Assembly (NCBI GenBank): GCA_018402565.1
Contig: JAGYIQ010000008.1
Location: forward strand, 185,431-249,430
DNA: 64,000 bases
From: Pirellulaceae bacterium
GTDB lineage: Bacteria; Planctomycetota; Planctomycetia; Pirellulales; Pirellulaceae
Direction: 5' to 3'
Shown piece after piece: positions 1-12,000 of the stretch. Position numbers and translations under genes: made by a program. Under the pieces are notes generated by a model. The model saw only the letters and a program-made list of their open reading frames with translations. It did not search any database and was not told the origin of the DNA. Numbering within the stretch: the stretch's first letter is position 1; each line of letters opens with the position of its first letter.

Positions 1-3000
1 AGGAACATGGCACTCATGTTCGTCACGGAGGAGACGTCCCAATTCGAGATGTCTCCGTTGAAACTCGAATTGCGAAACATCTCGGCCAAGCTGGTGACGC
101 CGGTCAAGTCCGGATTGTCGGTTGCGTTGTAGACCAGGTTATCGGCACCATCAAAAGCGTTTGAAAAATTCTCAAAGGCCACGTTGCCCCATTGCTCGAT
201 GCTCGTCAGTTTGTCGATGTCGCCCGTGTTGTCGAAAGCAAATCCAGCCAGGTCACCGACGATGCTGATCGTGTACTGCCCCGCAGTCGCGTACGTGTGG
301 CTGGTGTTTCCGCTGGCTCCCGTCGTGCTGGTTCCGTCGCCCCAGAAGATCGTGTAGTTGTCGCTGCCGCTGTTGACCAGCAGCTCGATCGTATTCTCGC
401 CATCGCCTAGCGTCGTATCCCAAGTGGTTACAAAGCCGATTGCCTGGGCGGTCGTTTCGTCCGTCGTCACATTCAGCGTCACCGTTTCGGTATCCGACTC
501 GCCACCATCGCTGACGCGATACTGAAACGTCTCGGTTCCATCCGACGCAGCGATCACGTTCAGACGCCCATCGCTTCGCAATTCAACCGTCGTGCCTGAT
601 GCCAGCGTTGCCGTGTCACCCGCGTTCGTTAACACAGTCACGGTGCCGCCGCCCGCCGTATCGATAATTTCGACAACCGAAAGCAGATCACCTTGCGCGT
701 CCACATCGTTGCTGACCACATCAATCGCAATCGGAGCACCACTGATCATCGTGAACGTATCGGGCGCGGTTGTGATGCTGTCCGGATCGACGACAATATT
801 GAACGTGCCGCTCGGGAAAGTCACGCCATCTTCGCCGCCATCGCGAACTTCGAAATCGAAGCTGTCGTCGGCGTCGGAGTTACTGAAGTTGACGTAGACC
901 ACTTGGCCGTCGGTCACTTGCTGGTTGGTGAAGCTGGTGATGGCGACACCCGCATTGGTGGTCAGTTCCAGTTGTCCGCCTGATAGCGCCGATGTCAGGT
1001 GGAATTCGAGTGTCGCGTCGGTGTCGTCGATGTCGGTGGCCGAAAGCATCGCTGTCGTGATCGTCGTGGTCGTCCCTTCGCCGACCGTCATGCCGGTGTT
1101 GTTCACGATCACGGGTGCGTCGTTGACGGGCTGTACTGTCAGGTCTAATTGCGACTGGGCCGTGGACAGGAGCGGCGCGAACGTGATGTCGCGACCCGCA
1201 CCTCCACTGTCCGCCGTCCAAACCAAACCTAGTGCATAGTCTCCGGAGGGCCCGGTAAACGCGAATGTACTTGTAAACAGCGTGCTTGTCTCGGATAGCT
1301 CAATGCCTTCTGCTGTACCGGCCCAACCGCCTGTTCGGACTTGAGGTCCTATGTATTGGAAGTTCGATGTGTTCGATGGATCGTAGAGGACCCATCGGGC
1401 GTTCGCGATCCCAGCGTGGTGGGCGCTTGCGCTCGCAAAGAACTCAAAGTTGAAAACAGTACCATTAGAAATGCTCATCGTTGAAGACGACCAGAGCGTG
1501 CCAAGCGGGCCAGTGCCGCTTAAGTCCGAGGTAACGTACAAGCTTGGGACGCGGCTATTGAGCGTGTCGGTAAGCGTGTAAGTAATCGTCGGGACTGAAC
1601 CGTTGTAGTCGGTTTCCGGAACAAACGTAAAATTTCCGTTCGCTTGAATGGTGATTGTACCTACGCCCGCGATCAACACCGGTGTTCCGACACTTTGCGT
1701 CCCGGGTACACCAGCGATTGAGAAGCTGGCGATACTGAGCGGATTGCCATCAGGGTCTGAATCAACACCCGAGCCAGTGTCATCCGTGATTAAATTGCCT
1801 GTAATCGTATTGCCTTCGAGAGCTGTGTAGCTGTTTGGGTTGGCAATGAGTGGATCATTGATCGCTGTGATGTTCACTGTCGTGCTGCCGATGGCCGTCA
1901 GTGCTCCGCCGGAGCCTTGGTCGCCCGTATTGCCGTCGTTGAATGTCCAGTCGAGTTGTACGCTGGCTGGCGGGTTGTCGCTGGAGTTGCTGTAGCGAAT
2001 CTGCTGCATCGCCGAGTTGACGAGTGCATTGGTCGCATTGGCATTGAAAGCAATCGTCAGCGTGCCGCCGGTGTTGGTCAGCGTACCGATTGTTGTGCCG
2101 CTGATGATGACGTCGCTGCCGGAGAAGCTGAGCGTGCCGCCGCCACTGAAGACGTCTTCGGCGCTAGCGGAACCTTGTCGCGATAACGTGAGCGTGGCAC
2201 CGGCAAAGTTGTCGGCTGCCGATAGTTCGGGATCGGCGATGGTCACGTCACCGTCCAACACCACGGCAGCGCTACCTTCGGTAAAGTTGACGGTGCCGCC
2301 GAGCAGACCGGAGGGGGCAACGTCGGCATCGAGCGTTCCGTCGGCGTTGAAACGTACGACGATGATATCATCGTTGCTTCCGTTGGTGCCGTAGCCGGCT
2401 GCGACGATCTTGCCATCGGCTTGAATGACGACGTCGATTGCCCAGTCATCCCCGGCACTAGTGGACTGGACGACAAAGCCGTCTCCGCCGCCAAACGAAT
2501 TGTCCAGCGTGCCATCGACATTGACTCTAAGCACTATAACATCCAATGGACCGCCAGAACCGCTTGGTTGGCCTAAGCCTGCGACGACGATTCTTCCGTC
2601 CGCTTGCAGCGCTACACTGAATGCCTCTTCGTACCCGACTGTGGAATTGAAAGTAGCAGAACCGCCAGTGCCGAATCCCGTGTCTAAAGAGCCATCGGTA
2701 TTCAAGCGACTGACGATCGTGCCTCCCCAGCCCGCACCGACGGCCACAATCTTGCCATCGGATTGAACGACGATATCGTTGATCCAGTCTTCATCAGCAG
2801 AAAATGAGTGTGTCGCAATGCCATCACCGCTGAATGTCGTGTCAAGCGTTCCGTCGATGTTGTATCGCAATATCGTACTGTCGGTCCAAAAATGACTGAA
2901 AGTGAACCCGCCAACGAGAATTTTGCCATCCGATTGGATCGCAACGCTGCGCGCTCCATTATCAATCGGCATTGAGTCGACGATGCCATCGCCGCCGCCA

Positions 3001-6000
3001 AAGCTGGTGTCCAGCGAACCGTCGGCATTGAATCGCGCGACCGTCGACCCGACGACGACGATTTTTCCGTCGGACTGGATAGCGATCTCCGAGATGGAAT
3101 CCGACGTTCCAGATCCGATATCGACAGTGACAATGCCATCGCCGCCGCCAAAGGTTGTGTCGAGTGACCCGTCGGCGTTGTATTGCACGAGCGTGAAGTC
3201 GTTGTTCCCCGCAACCATCGCGTGACCTGCGACCAGCACTTTGCCAGAAGCAAGCACTTGAATGCTGTTGGCGGAGTCGTTGCCGCCGGCGATGTCGGTG
3301 GTGACAATGCCGTCTCCGCCGCCGAAGGTCGTGTCGAGCGACCCGTCGACATTGTAACGCATGAGCAAGAAATCGCTGTTGCCAGCCACCACTGCTGAGC
3401 CCGCAACCAGCACCCTGCCATCGGGCAAGACGGCGACGCTGTTGCCGACATCGTCACCAGCGGCAATGTCGGTCGACACGATCCCATCACCGCCGAATCC
3501 GACCGAACCGGGCACGCCGAATGCTGGCCCATCGTTGACCGCATCGACTTGAATCGCCACGGTTCCAGTTGTCGACGTTTGATCGGTCGCGAGTGCCGCG
3601 ATTTCGTCGGCTGAGAGGGCTCGGGTGTAGATGCGAGCATCATCCACCAAACCGGCCAAAAAACCACTAGTCGGATTGCCATTGGCTCCAATGACATGTT
3701 GGAGCAAAGAACTAGAGGATTGAACGATACTCTCAACATGAGCAGTCTCGCCTACTAAGACACCATCAACGTACAATCGCTGCGATTGCGAATTTTGATC
3801 AAAGACATAGCTAACAAATTTCCAGCCTTCGCCTACAATTGTGGCCGAAGAGTCGGTCGCTCGCCAAACGCTCGCGTTGTCATAACGAAAACGGCCTTGA
3901 AGGGTCCCGTCAGCTCGGACTTCCAAGATGATATCGTTGCCGAGCGAGACGACATGTCCACTTCCACTATCGACTTTTACCCAAGCCGCGACCGTTACCT
4001 GATCCAGGAATCCGAGCTTGGGATCGATTGCAACGAAACTATCAACGCCATCTAGGCTGAGTACTTCGCCCCGCTGCGGATCGACAACCGTAGTTGCGCC
4101 TCCTTGGAACGTACCGTTGTTGGCTGTTCCTATCGATTGGTCCGCTACGTTGCCGTCCTCGAAGGTATACAAACCTTGGAGATCCGCACCGAGCGATGTC
4201 GTCACGGTCAGCGAATCGCTGCCATTGTAGTTGGCGGTCGGCGTGTAGGTCAGTCCTTCGAGCGCCGCGTTGATGTCCGACTCGGTTCCTTGCAGCACCA
4301 TGAAGCCGCTGCCGTTGGCTCCGCCAGGAATCGAAAGTCCCGTCGCTTGTGCCAGTGTCAGCGTCCCATTGTTGACCGTTAACAGAACCTGCAACGGCGT
4401 GTTACTGCCCGCGTTGGTATCGCTGACCGTGATCGCGTTTCCGCCAGCGGTGTTGAACACCAATGTCGTATCTTCATTGATCGTTTGCGTGGCGATCGGA
4501 ATCGTTTGCGTAGGTTCGCCGCCAAGGTTATCTACCGCGATCGACATCACTTCGTTATACGAATTTCCCGCCGCGTCGGTAACTTGTACCGTGACGTTGT
4601 GGGACGTTGCGGTTTCGTAATCAATCGATGCGCCACCCGCCACGGTGATCTCACCCGTGTTGGCGTTGATGGTGAAGCGTCCGTTCGCGTCGTCGGTCAA
4701 AGTGAACGTGAAGCTGGAAAGAACTTCGCTGGCGTCCCACTCGATGATGTATGCGAATGTGTTGGAGGCAGAACTGTCCAGCCATTGTCCGTTGGTAACT
4801 TGTATTCGAGCATAGTCTTCGCTGGCGACCGTTGCGCTCGGTTCACCCGGTTTCCAATTTTGGTAAAAACCTTGTTGTTGGGTTCCAGCGGAATTTCCAA
4901 GCCAGAACGTTTCGCCGTCGGCGGTTCCATCTTGCCAGCGCCAAGTTCCCTCGACCGTTTGGTCGCTGGCGCCGATCCAGACATCGGCATTGATCGAACG
5001 AGCGATGTCCCAGAGAATGTCGTTCTCGTAGCTTGAACGAACCGTCGCCAGTTGCCCGGATTGGCCGTTGAGCGTTGCCGAGTTGGCGGCAGTTTGTGCC
5101 GCAGTCCACGTGGTCGCTGAGTTCACGACGCGGTAGAACTTGCCCGTGGCCGCGTCATAAGACAACGTCGGATCGTTGTTCAGGATCGTGGTGACGGCAG
5201 CCGGGATTTCGATCACGCGAACGTCGGCGATGGCAGGGCCCCAGAAACTGCCTGTCGTATCAAGCGAGGCAAAGTCGAGTTCGGTCGAACCGTCGGTTGC
5301 TGTAAAGGTAAACGACCGATTGATGAACAGCATGTTGCTGGTCGACCAGCCTACCGGTTGGGCGATTGAGAAATCCTGGCTGACACCGTCGGCACTGACA
5401 CGCACATCCTTGACCGCATCACCACCGCCCCAGTGCCCTGACATCGCGAAGACAACTTGATACTGCCGACCGGCCACGGTGTCGAGTGTCTGATAAATCC
5501 CGCCTGCCGAGCTCCCGTTCAGATCGATCGAACGACCGCCCAGCGGAGACGCTGGCCAGAGCGTTCCGATCAAGTCAACGCTTCCAAATCGTACGGTCCA
5601 GTCACCAATTGTTTGCCCAGCCGAATAGGTCGTGTGGCTGCCCGGATTTGCGGCTTCCAAGAACAGCCCGTCCTTGACAACGTCATTACTGATATCCGGA
5701 TCGCTCGGCACGACAAAACCAACGCTCGTTCCACCGGGACTGTTTTCGCTGATGTGTAAGTCTTCGCGCGACGTGCTGGCGATGAAACCGGTGCCTTCTG
5801 TATTGCCCGAGAAGACGCGAAGATTGCTGAATGAGTAATCATCCTGATTGCCGAATGTTCCAGTATCTCGGTAGAACGAAGTATCAACATAGAAGTTCTG
5901 GCCTGCAGTGATCGTCCGAGTGAGGAAGGTTGTGCCATTGTGTTGGTACTGAAGCGTCGTGCCGTTGACGTAGATCGAAAATTCACTCCCCGCGGTATAA

Positions 6001-9000
6001 TTAACTGCGAACGTGCCGATGGATGCGCCGCTCTCATAGATCTGAATGCTTGATCCGCTAGGAGCGTAAAAATAAAAGGCGTGGTCGACATCATCCCAGT
6101 TCGCATTAGTTTCATTCAACCCTAGTCCGATCATACTGGCGAAGTTGGTAGTGTTATCCAGCGTGAACGAAAAGGTGTAGTTGTCGGTGTAGCCCAGCGA
6201 ACTGAAAGTTGTCGACGTGATTCCGGACGGTCCCCAGCCATTGGCGACCCCTTCATCTACATACGTCAACGTGTTTCCATTGGCCGTAACTCCGCCAACT
6301 TGATTGGTCCAAGTCGTTAGCTCCGTCGTGAGGTTGGTCGCGTGACCGATGCTGAGGTTGTTACCGCTGACCAGATCGACGACTTGGTTGCTGCCGTTAA
6401 ACCCATCCATCTGCCAATTCGCGACCAAGCCGCTAGGCAGGTTGCCGGCATCGAACTTGTTTTGATAGTTCAGTGCAATTTCAGGTTCGCTGCGGACTTC
6501 GTTCCAGAGGCGAAGGTCATACAAGGTGCCTGAGAAGACTTGATTGCTGCTATAGCCCATGTTGGCGCCATCTTGCTCCTGGCCAAAGACCAGACTGCCG
6601 CCTGAGGCGATGGTATAACCGACCCGCAGTCCCGTTCCTGAGCCAACTGTCTCACCGTCGACATAGATCGCCCAAGCGCCGCTGGAGTTATCCCAGGTTG
6701 CGGCAACGGAGTGTATTTGGCCGTCGGCCAAGTTGGCGTACGCGTAATCAGTTTCAACAGTCGTTCCCCCAATGGTCAAGCGGAGATTTCCGGAAGTGGA
6801 AACATCAACAACGACAATGTTTGAATTATAGGTTCCAATCTCGTAGGACAACAGTGGTGTATTGTTTGCACCGGAAGTCGTGGCGAACTGCGTCTCGAAG
6901 GTGAAACTAGTCAGCCCTCCCAAAATCGCTCCGCCGTCCTGGGCGATCAAATACGCATCGTTCCCGCCGTCGGTGTTCAGTTCGATGCCGCTGGAAAGAT
7001 TTGTCGGGGCATTGTCGTTACCTTCGGCCAGGTCATTCAGCGAAACGCTGAACGCTTTATCGTAGGTGTTTGTGCCATCGTTGACGCGAATGGTCAGTGT
7101 GTGAGTCGCGCCCGTTTCGTAATCGAGCAGCGAACCGTCGGCAACAATGATCCACCCTGTGCTGGCGTCGATCGCAAAGGCACCGGCGACGGTTTGGGAT
7201 TGGATCGAATAGGTCAGTGCGTTGGTCGCGTCGAGTACATCGTCGGCGTTCCATTCGACCACGTAGCTGGCGGTTCCCGCGTCTGTCCAGTCATTCCAGC
7301 GTCCGTTTGCATCCCAAACGATGAGATTATCTTCATTGCCCGCGTTGTTGGGTTCACCGGAATGAGTCCAATTTGTGTAAGCATCGTTCAGCCCGAATCC
7401 TGTCGTCCCGGATCCGTTCCCGGTCCAGAAAAGGTCACCATCCACCCCACCGGCCTGCCAGCGCCACACGCCTTCCACTGTCGAGTCACGACCGCCGAGC
7501 CAAATCTGATCGTTTATCGTCGCGTAGAAACTGGTAAACAGCGATTGTTCTGCCGCAGAACGGATGGTCCCCAACTGTCCGGAAACGCCTGCCAAGTTGG
7601 TAGCCAATGCCGCTGTGTTGGCTGAACTCCAAGTGACGTCGGTTTGTACCAGTTTGTAAAACTTGCCCGTTTCTGCGCTGTGAAGTAAGTTTGCATCCGC
7701 AGCCAGCAGGGCTGCAATTCTGGCTTCGCGTTCGGCGTCGACACCGTAAACTTGGCCGACGACGGTGCCGTTGAGTGCGTTTTCGTTGACCGCAAAAACC
7801 AGGCTGGCGGTTCCTGCTACATGACTGGCTTCACCCGTATTGGCCAGCGTGAGATTATTGCCTGCGACTGAATCGGTGGTCACGCCGGCGGATGACAAAT
7901 CATTAAAACGCCAGTTGGCGATCATGCCCGGTTCGTTGAATGGCAAATCGCTGCGGTAGCTGGCGGCGATCTCGCTGGCGGTACGAACATCGCTGAAAAT
8001 TCGCACGTCTTGCAGTGTCGCCTGCCAACCACGATGCGTGTCAAACCCGCCGCTGCTGTTCTGCTGTTGACCGATGATGAGCGCGCCGCCGGACTGCAAT
8101 GTGTGCCCTGACTGCAACCCGGTTCCAGATGCGACAAGTATGCCGTCGACGTAAACGCTCCAATCGCCGCCGGAACTGTTCCAGGAAACAGCTAGCGAGT
8201 GCGGTTGACCATCTTCGAGTGTGCTGAAATCGAAGTCGGTGGTGGTGACTTCCGTTCCATTGATCATCAGTCGCAACGCGTTATTGAGATCGACTCGTGT
8301 CAAACGAAATTCATCGGTTCCGCCAGCCAACTGGTACTCGATCAAGGTATCCGAGCCATTGGACAGTGGTTCAAACACTGCTTGCAACTCAACGGTTAAC
8401 GCCGTTCGTCCACCAAAGATCGCACCGCCATTGTCCGCTTGCAGGTAACTGTCGCCCAACAGCGTGCCCATGTTCAGCGCTAGCCCGCCATCAGTGCTTC
8501 TAGCCGCGTCAATTCCCAAGCCGACAAAGCCGGAGACTTCAGCGGAGCTCGACGCGACGCCATCACTAATCGTGTAGGTAAACTGCGTCCGTCCACCAAA
8601 GCCGGCATTAGGCGTTAACGTCAATGTTCCGTCGGCACCCAACGCCACCGAACCACCGACAATCGCGACGGGATTGCCCAGCGAGATTGCGTTGCCATTG
8701 ATATGCGTCACCGTCAGCGGATCGGAGTCTGGGTCAAGATCGTTGACACGCACATCGAAGGTTACTGGCGTGTTGTTCGCTGTGGTAAACGTATCAGCGA
8801 CAGCGACCGGAGGGTCATTGATGGCGGTGATGTCTACGGTGACGCTGCCTGTGGTCGATAACGCTCCGCCGCCTCCTTGGGCACCGGTGTTGCCGTCACT
8901 GAAGGTCCAGTTGATGACGGCGCTCGCTGGCGGATTGTCGCTGGAGTTGCTGTAGCGAATCTGCTGCATCGCCGAGTTGACGAGTGCATTCGTGGCGTTT

Positions 9001-12000
9001 GCGTTGAAAGTAATCGCCAGCGTGCCGCCGGTGTTGGTCAGCGTGCCGATCGTCGTGCCGCTGACGATGACGTCGCTGCCGGAGAAGCTGAGCGTGCCGC
9101 CGCCACTGAAGACGTCTTCGGCGCTAGCGGAACCTTGTCGCGATAACGTGAGCGTGGCACCGGCAAAGTTGTCGGCTGCCGATAGTTCGGGATCGGCGAT
9201 GGTCACGTCACCGTCCAACACCACGGCAGCGCTACCTTCGGTAAAGTTGACGGTGCCGCCGAGCAGACCGGAGGGGGCAACGTCGGCATCGAGCGATCCG
9301 TCGGCGTTGAAGCGGACAACTGTAATATCATTGTTGCTTCCGTTGGTGCCGTAGCCGGTTACGACAATCTTGCCGTCGGCTTGGATCACGACGTCGGTTG
9401 CAATGTCGTCCCCGGCACTGGTGGACCGAAGGACAAAGCCGCTTCCGCCGCCAAAGGAATTGTCCAGCGTGCCATTGACGTTGAGACGAAGCACCAAGAA
9501 GTCAGATGGTCCGCCGGGTTGTCCATAGCCTGCAATGACGACTTTTCCGTCCGCTTGCAGCGCTACACTGTGTGCTGGATCGTGCCACACGGTGGGGCTG
9601 AATGTTGCGACGCCATTACTCCCGAATGTAGTGTCTAATGATCCGTCGGTATTCCAACGACTGACAATCGTTCCCCATTGACCAAACCAGCCAGTACCGA
9701 CGGCCACAATCTTGCCGTCGGGTTGAATGACTAGACTTTCGATCCAATCTTCGTGAGCCGCAAATGAGTTGGTCGCAATGCCATCACCGCTAAACGTCGT
9801 GTCAAGCGTGCCGTCGGTGTTATAACGCAATATCGTACTGTCAGGCCAACCGCTAATGGAGTGACCACCAACGACAATCTTTCCATCCGATTGAATCGCA
9901 ACACTGTTCGCACCATTCATTGGCATCGAGTCGGCAAATCCATCGCCTCCTCCAAAGCTGGTGTCCAGCGTGCCGTCGGCATTGAATCGAGCAACTGCCG
10001 TACCTACGACGACAATTTTTCCGTCGGACTGTACAGCAATTTCGTTGATGATGTCTGAAGTTCCTGATCCGACGGCGACTGTCACAATGCCATCGCCGCC
10101 GCCAAAGGTTGTGTCGAGTGACCCGTCGGCGTTGTAACGCACAAGTACAAAGTCGTTGCTGCCAGCGACCATGCCATAGCCCGCGACCAGTATCTTGCCT
10201 GATGCGAGCACCTTGATGCTGTTGGCGTAGTCATTGCCCCCGGCGATATTCGTAGTGACAATGCCGTCACCGCCGCCGAAAGTCGTATCGAGCGATCCGT
10301 CAGCGTTGTAACGCATGAGCAAGAAATCGCTGTTGCCGGCCACCATTGCCGAGCCCGCAACCAGCACTTTGCCATCGGGCAAGACGACGACGCTATTGCC
10401 GACATCGTTATCGCTGGCAATGTCGTTCGTCGCGATCCCATCGCCACTGAAGCCTGTCGAACCGGGCACGCCAAATGCGGGTGCCAGGTTCATAAGATTC
10501 GCTGCGGTTCGCGTCCCATCCGCGAACTGAAAGTTTTCGACACGATAGACCCTATCCGTGCCGTCGCGGTCAGGAGTGTTGTCCTGGATCGTGAAAAAAT
10601 CACCGCCCGTGTCAGAACCCGAAGTAATGGTGTAGTCGTTCAAATTGCCAGTGAAGACGACGGTATCATTCCCCGCGCCACCGTCGATGATATCGTTCCC
10701 ACCACCGCCGATCAGCACATCGTCACCGTTAAAGGTAGTTGTATCATGAACTGACACATCACCGAGAACGATGCCTAAACTGCCAGATGGTGACAGGCTG
10801 CGAAATTGCAGTGTGGTTGTGGTTGAGTTGGCAGTAAACGTGAAGAAATGCTCTCCCCAGGTGCTGCTATTGCTGTGGGAGTGATTGGATGACGCGCCCG
10901 CTGCACTAACCTCCACGGACCTTGTCGAGCCCGCATTTACTGACGTGATGAACCGGACGATGTAAGTGTTGCCTACCGTGGTACTGAGGTTTTGAGAGAT
11001 GGTGCCCGGCGAACTCCCATCCATGTCGACGCCACGCCCGCCGGTCGGCGTGGTATAGCCAAACGTACCAAGCAGGTCGACACTGCCTTGGGTTACCGAC
11101 CAGCCGCCCATGGTCTGGCCGCTGGAGTAAGTGACAAAGTGGCCTGGGTGTGGTGCGTTAAGGAACTGGCCATCGGCGACGGCGTTAACTCCCCCGAGCA
11201 GTACGTCATCTCCAGCCAGCCCCGTGATGGTGTCGTCACTCGCGGTACCCGCCAGCAGGTCGTTACCCGCGGTTCCATTGATGGTGGCCAGGATGCTGGT
11301 ATAGCCCGCCTGCATGTCGACTGTAAAGGCAATCGGAGCCTCGATTGCACCGACTGCGTATTCCAGTTCCCAATTACCGCCGAGTATCGCAGAGCCCGTT
11401 AGGTCCGTGCTCGCCGCGATATCTGCACCGGTGTGGGTGCTAAGCACATGCAAGAGCTGCTGGCCGTTGCTCGTCTCGGCCACATCGCAGCCATAAATCA
11501 AGATGTCGCCGTTCTCGGACAGTGCCATCCCCCAGTTCGCCAGCACGTCGGCGTGCTGGTCGACGTTGTCCGCCGTCAGCCACGAACCGCCGAGCTGGAT
11601 CATGCCGTCGGCACCGTGCGACACGAAGTGAATCGCATCGAGCCCCGCGTAATCTGCCAAAACTTCGCTGACCTGATCAAAGCCACTGTCCGATCCGCTG
11701 AGGATATACACTGCGATCGCACGACCGTCGATGTCTGCTTGCTGCTGCACGTCGATGACTAATAGGTCGAGATCCAGAATGTCTCCTTGAACAAAGACGA
11801 CCTCTCGGGTCTTCGAAGCGATCAGAGTTTCGACCTGAGTTTCGATCGGATCATTCAGGTGGTCCAAGTTCTGGTTGCCACCTAGCGAGACAGGACCGAC
11901 GGGCCCGGAGTCAGCCGCGACATCGGCTCCCGTCCAATCCGCGATCTGACTCAATAGATCGCGACCGGCCTGATCGGACGCCAGCTCGCTGCCGTAGAGC

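Noticed and set aside
2702..3739. Minus-strand 345-codon frame inside the giant gene
   Set aside because: It is the wrong frame of the delta-60 repeat region. The correct frame is continuous from 12635 to the left edge.
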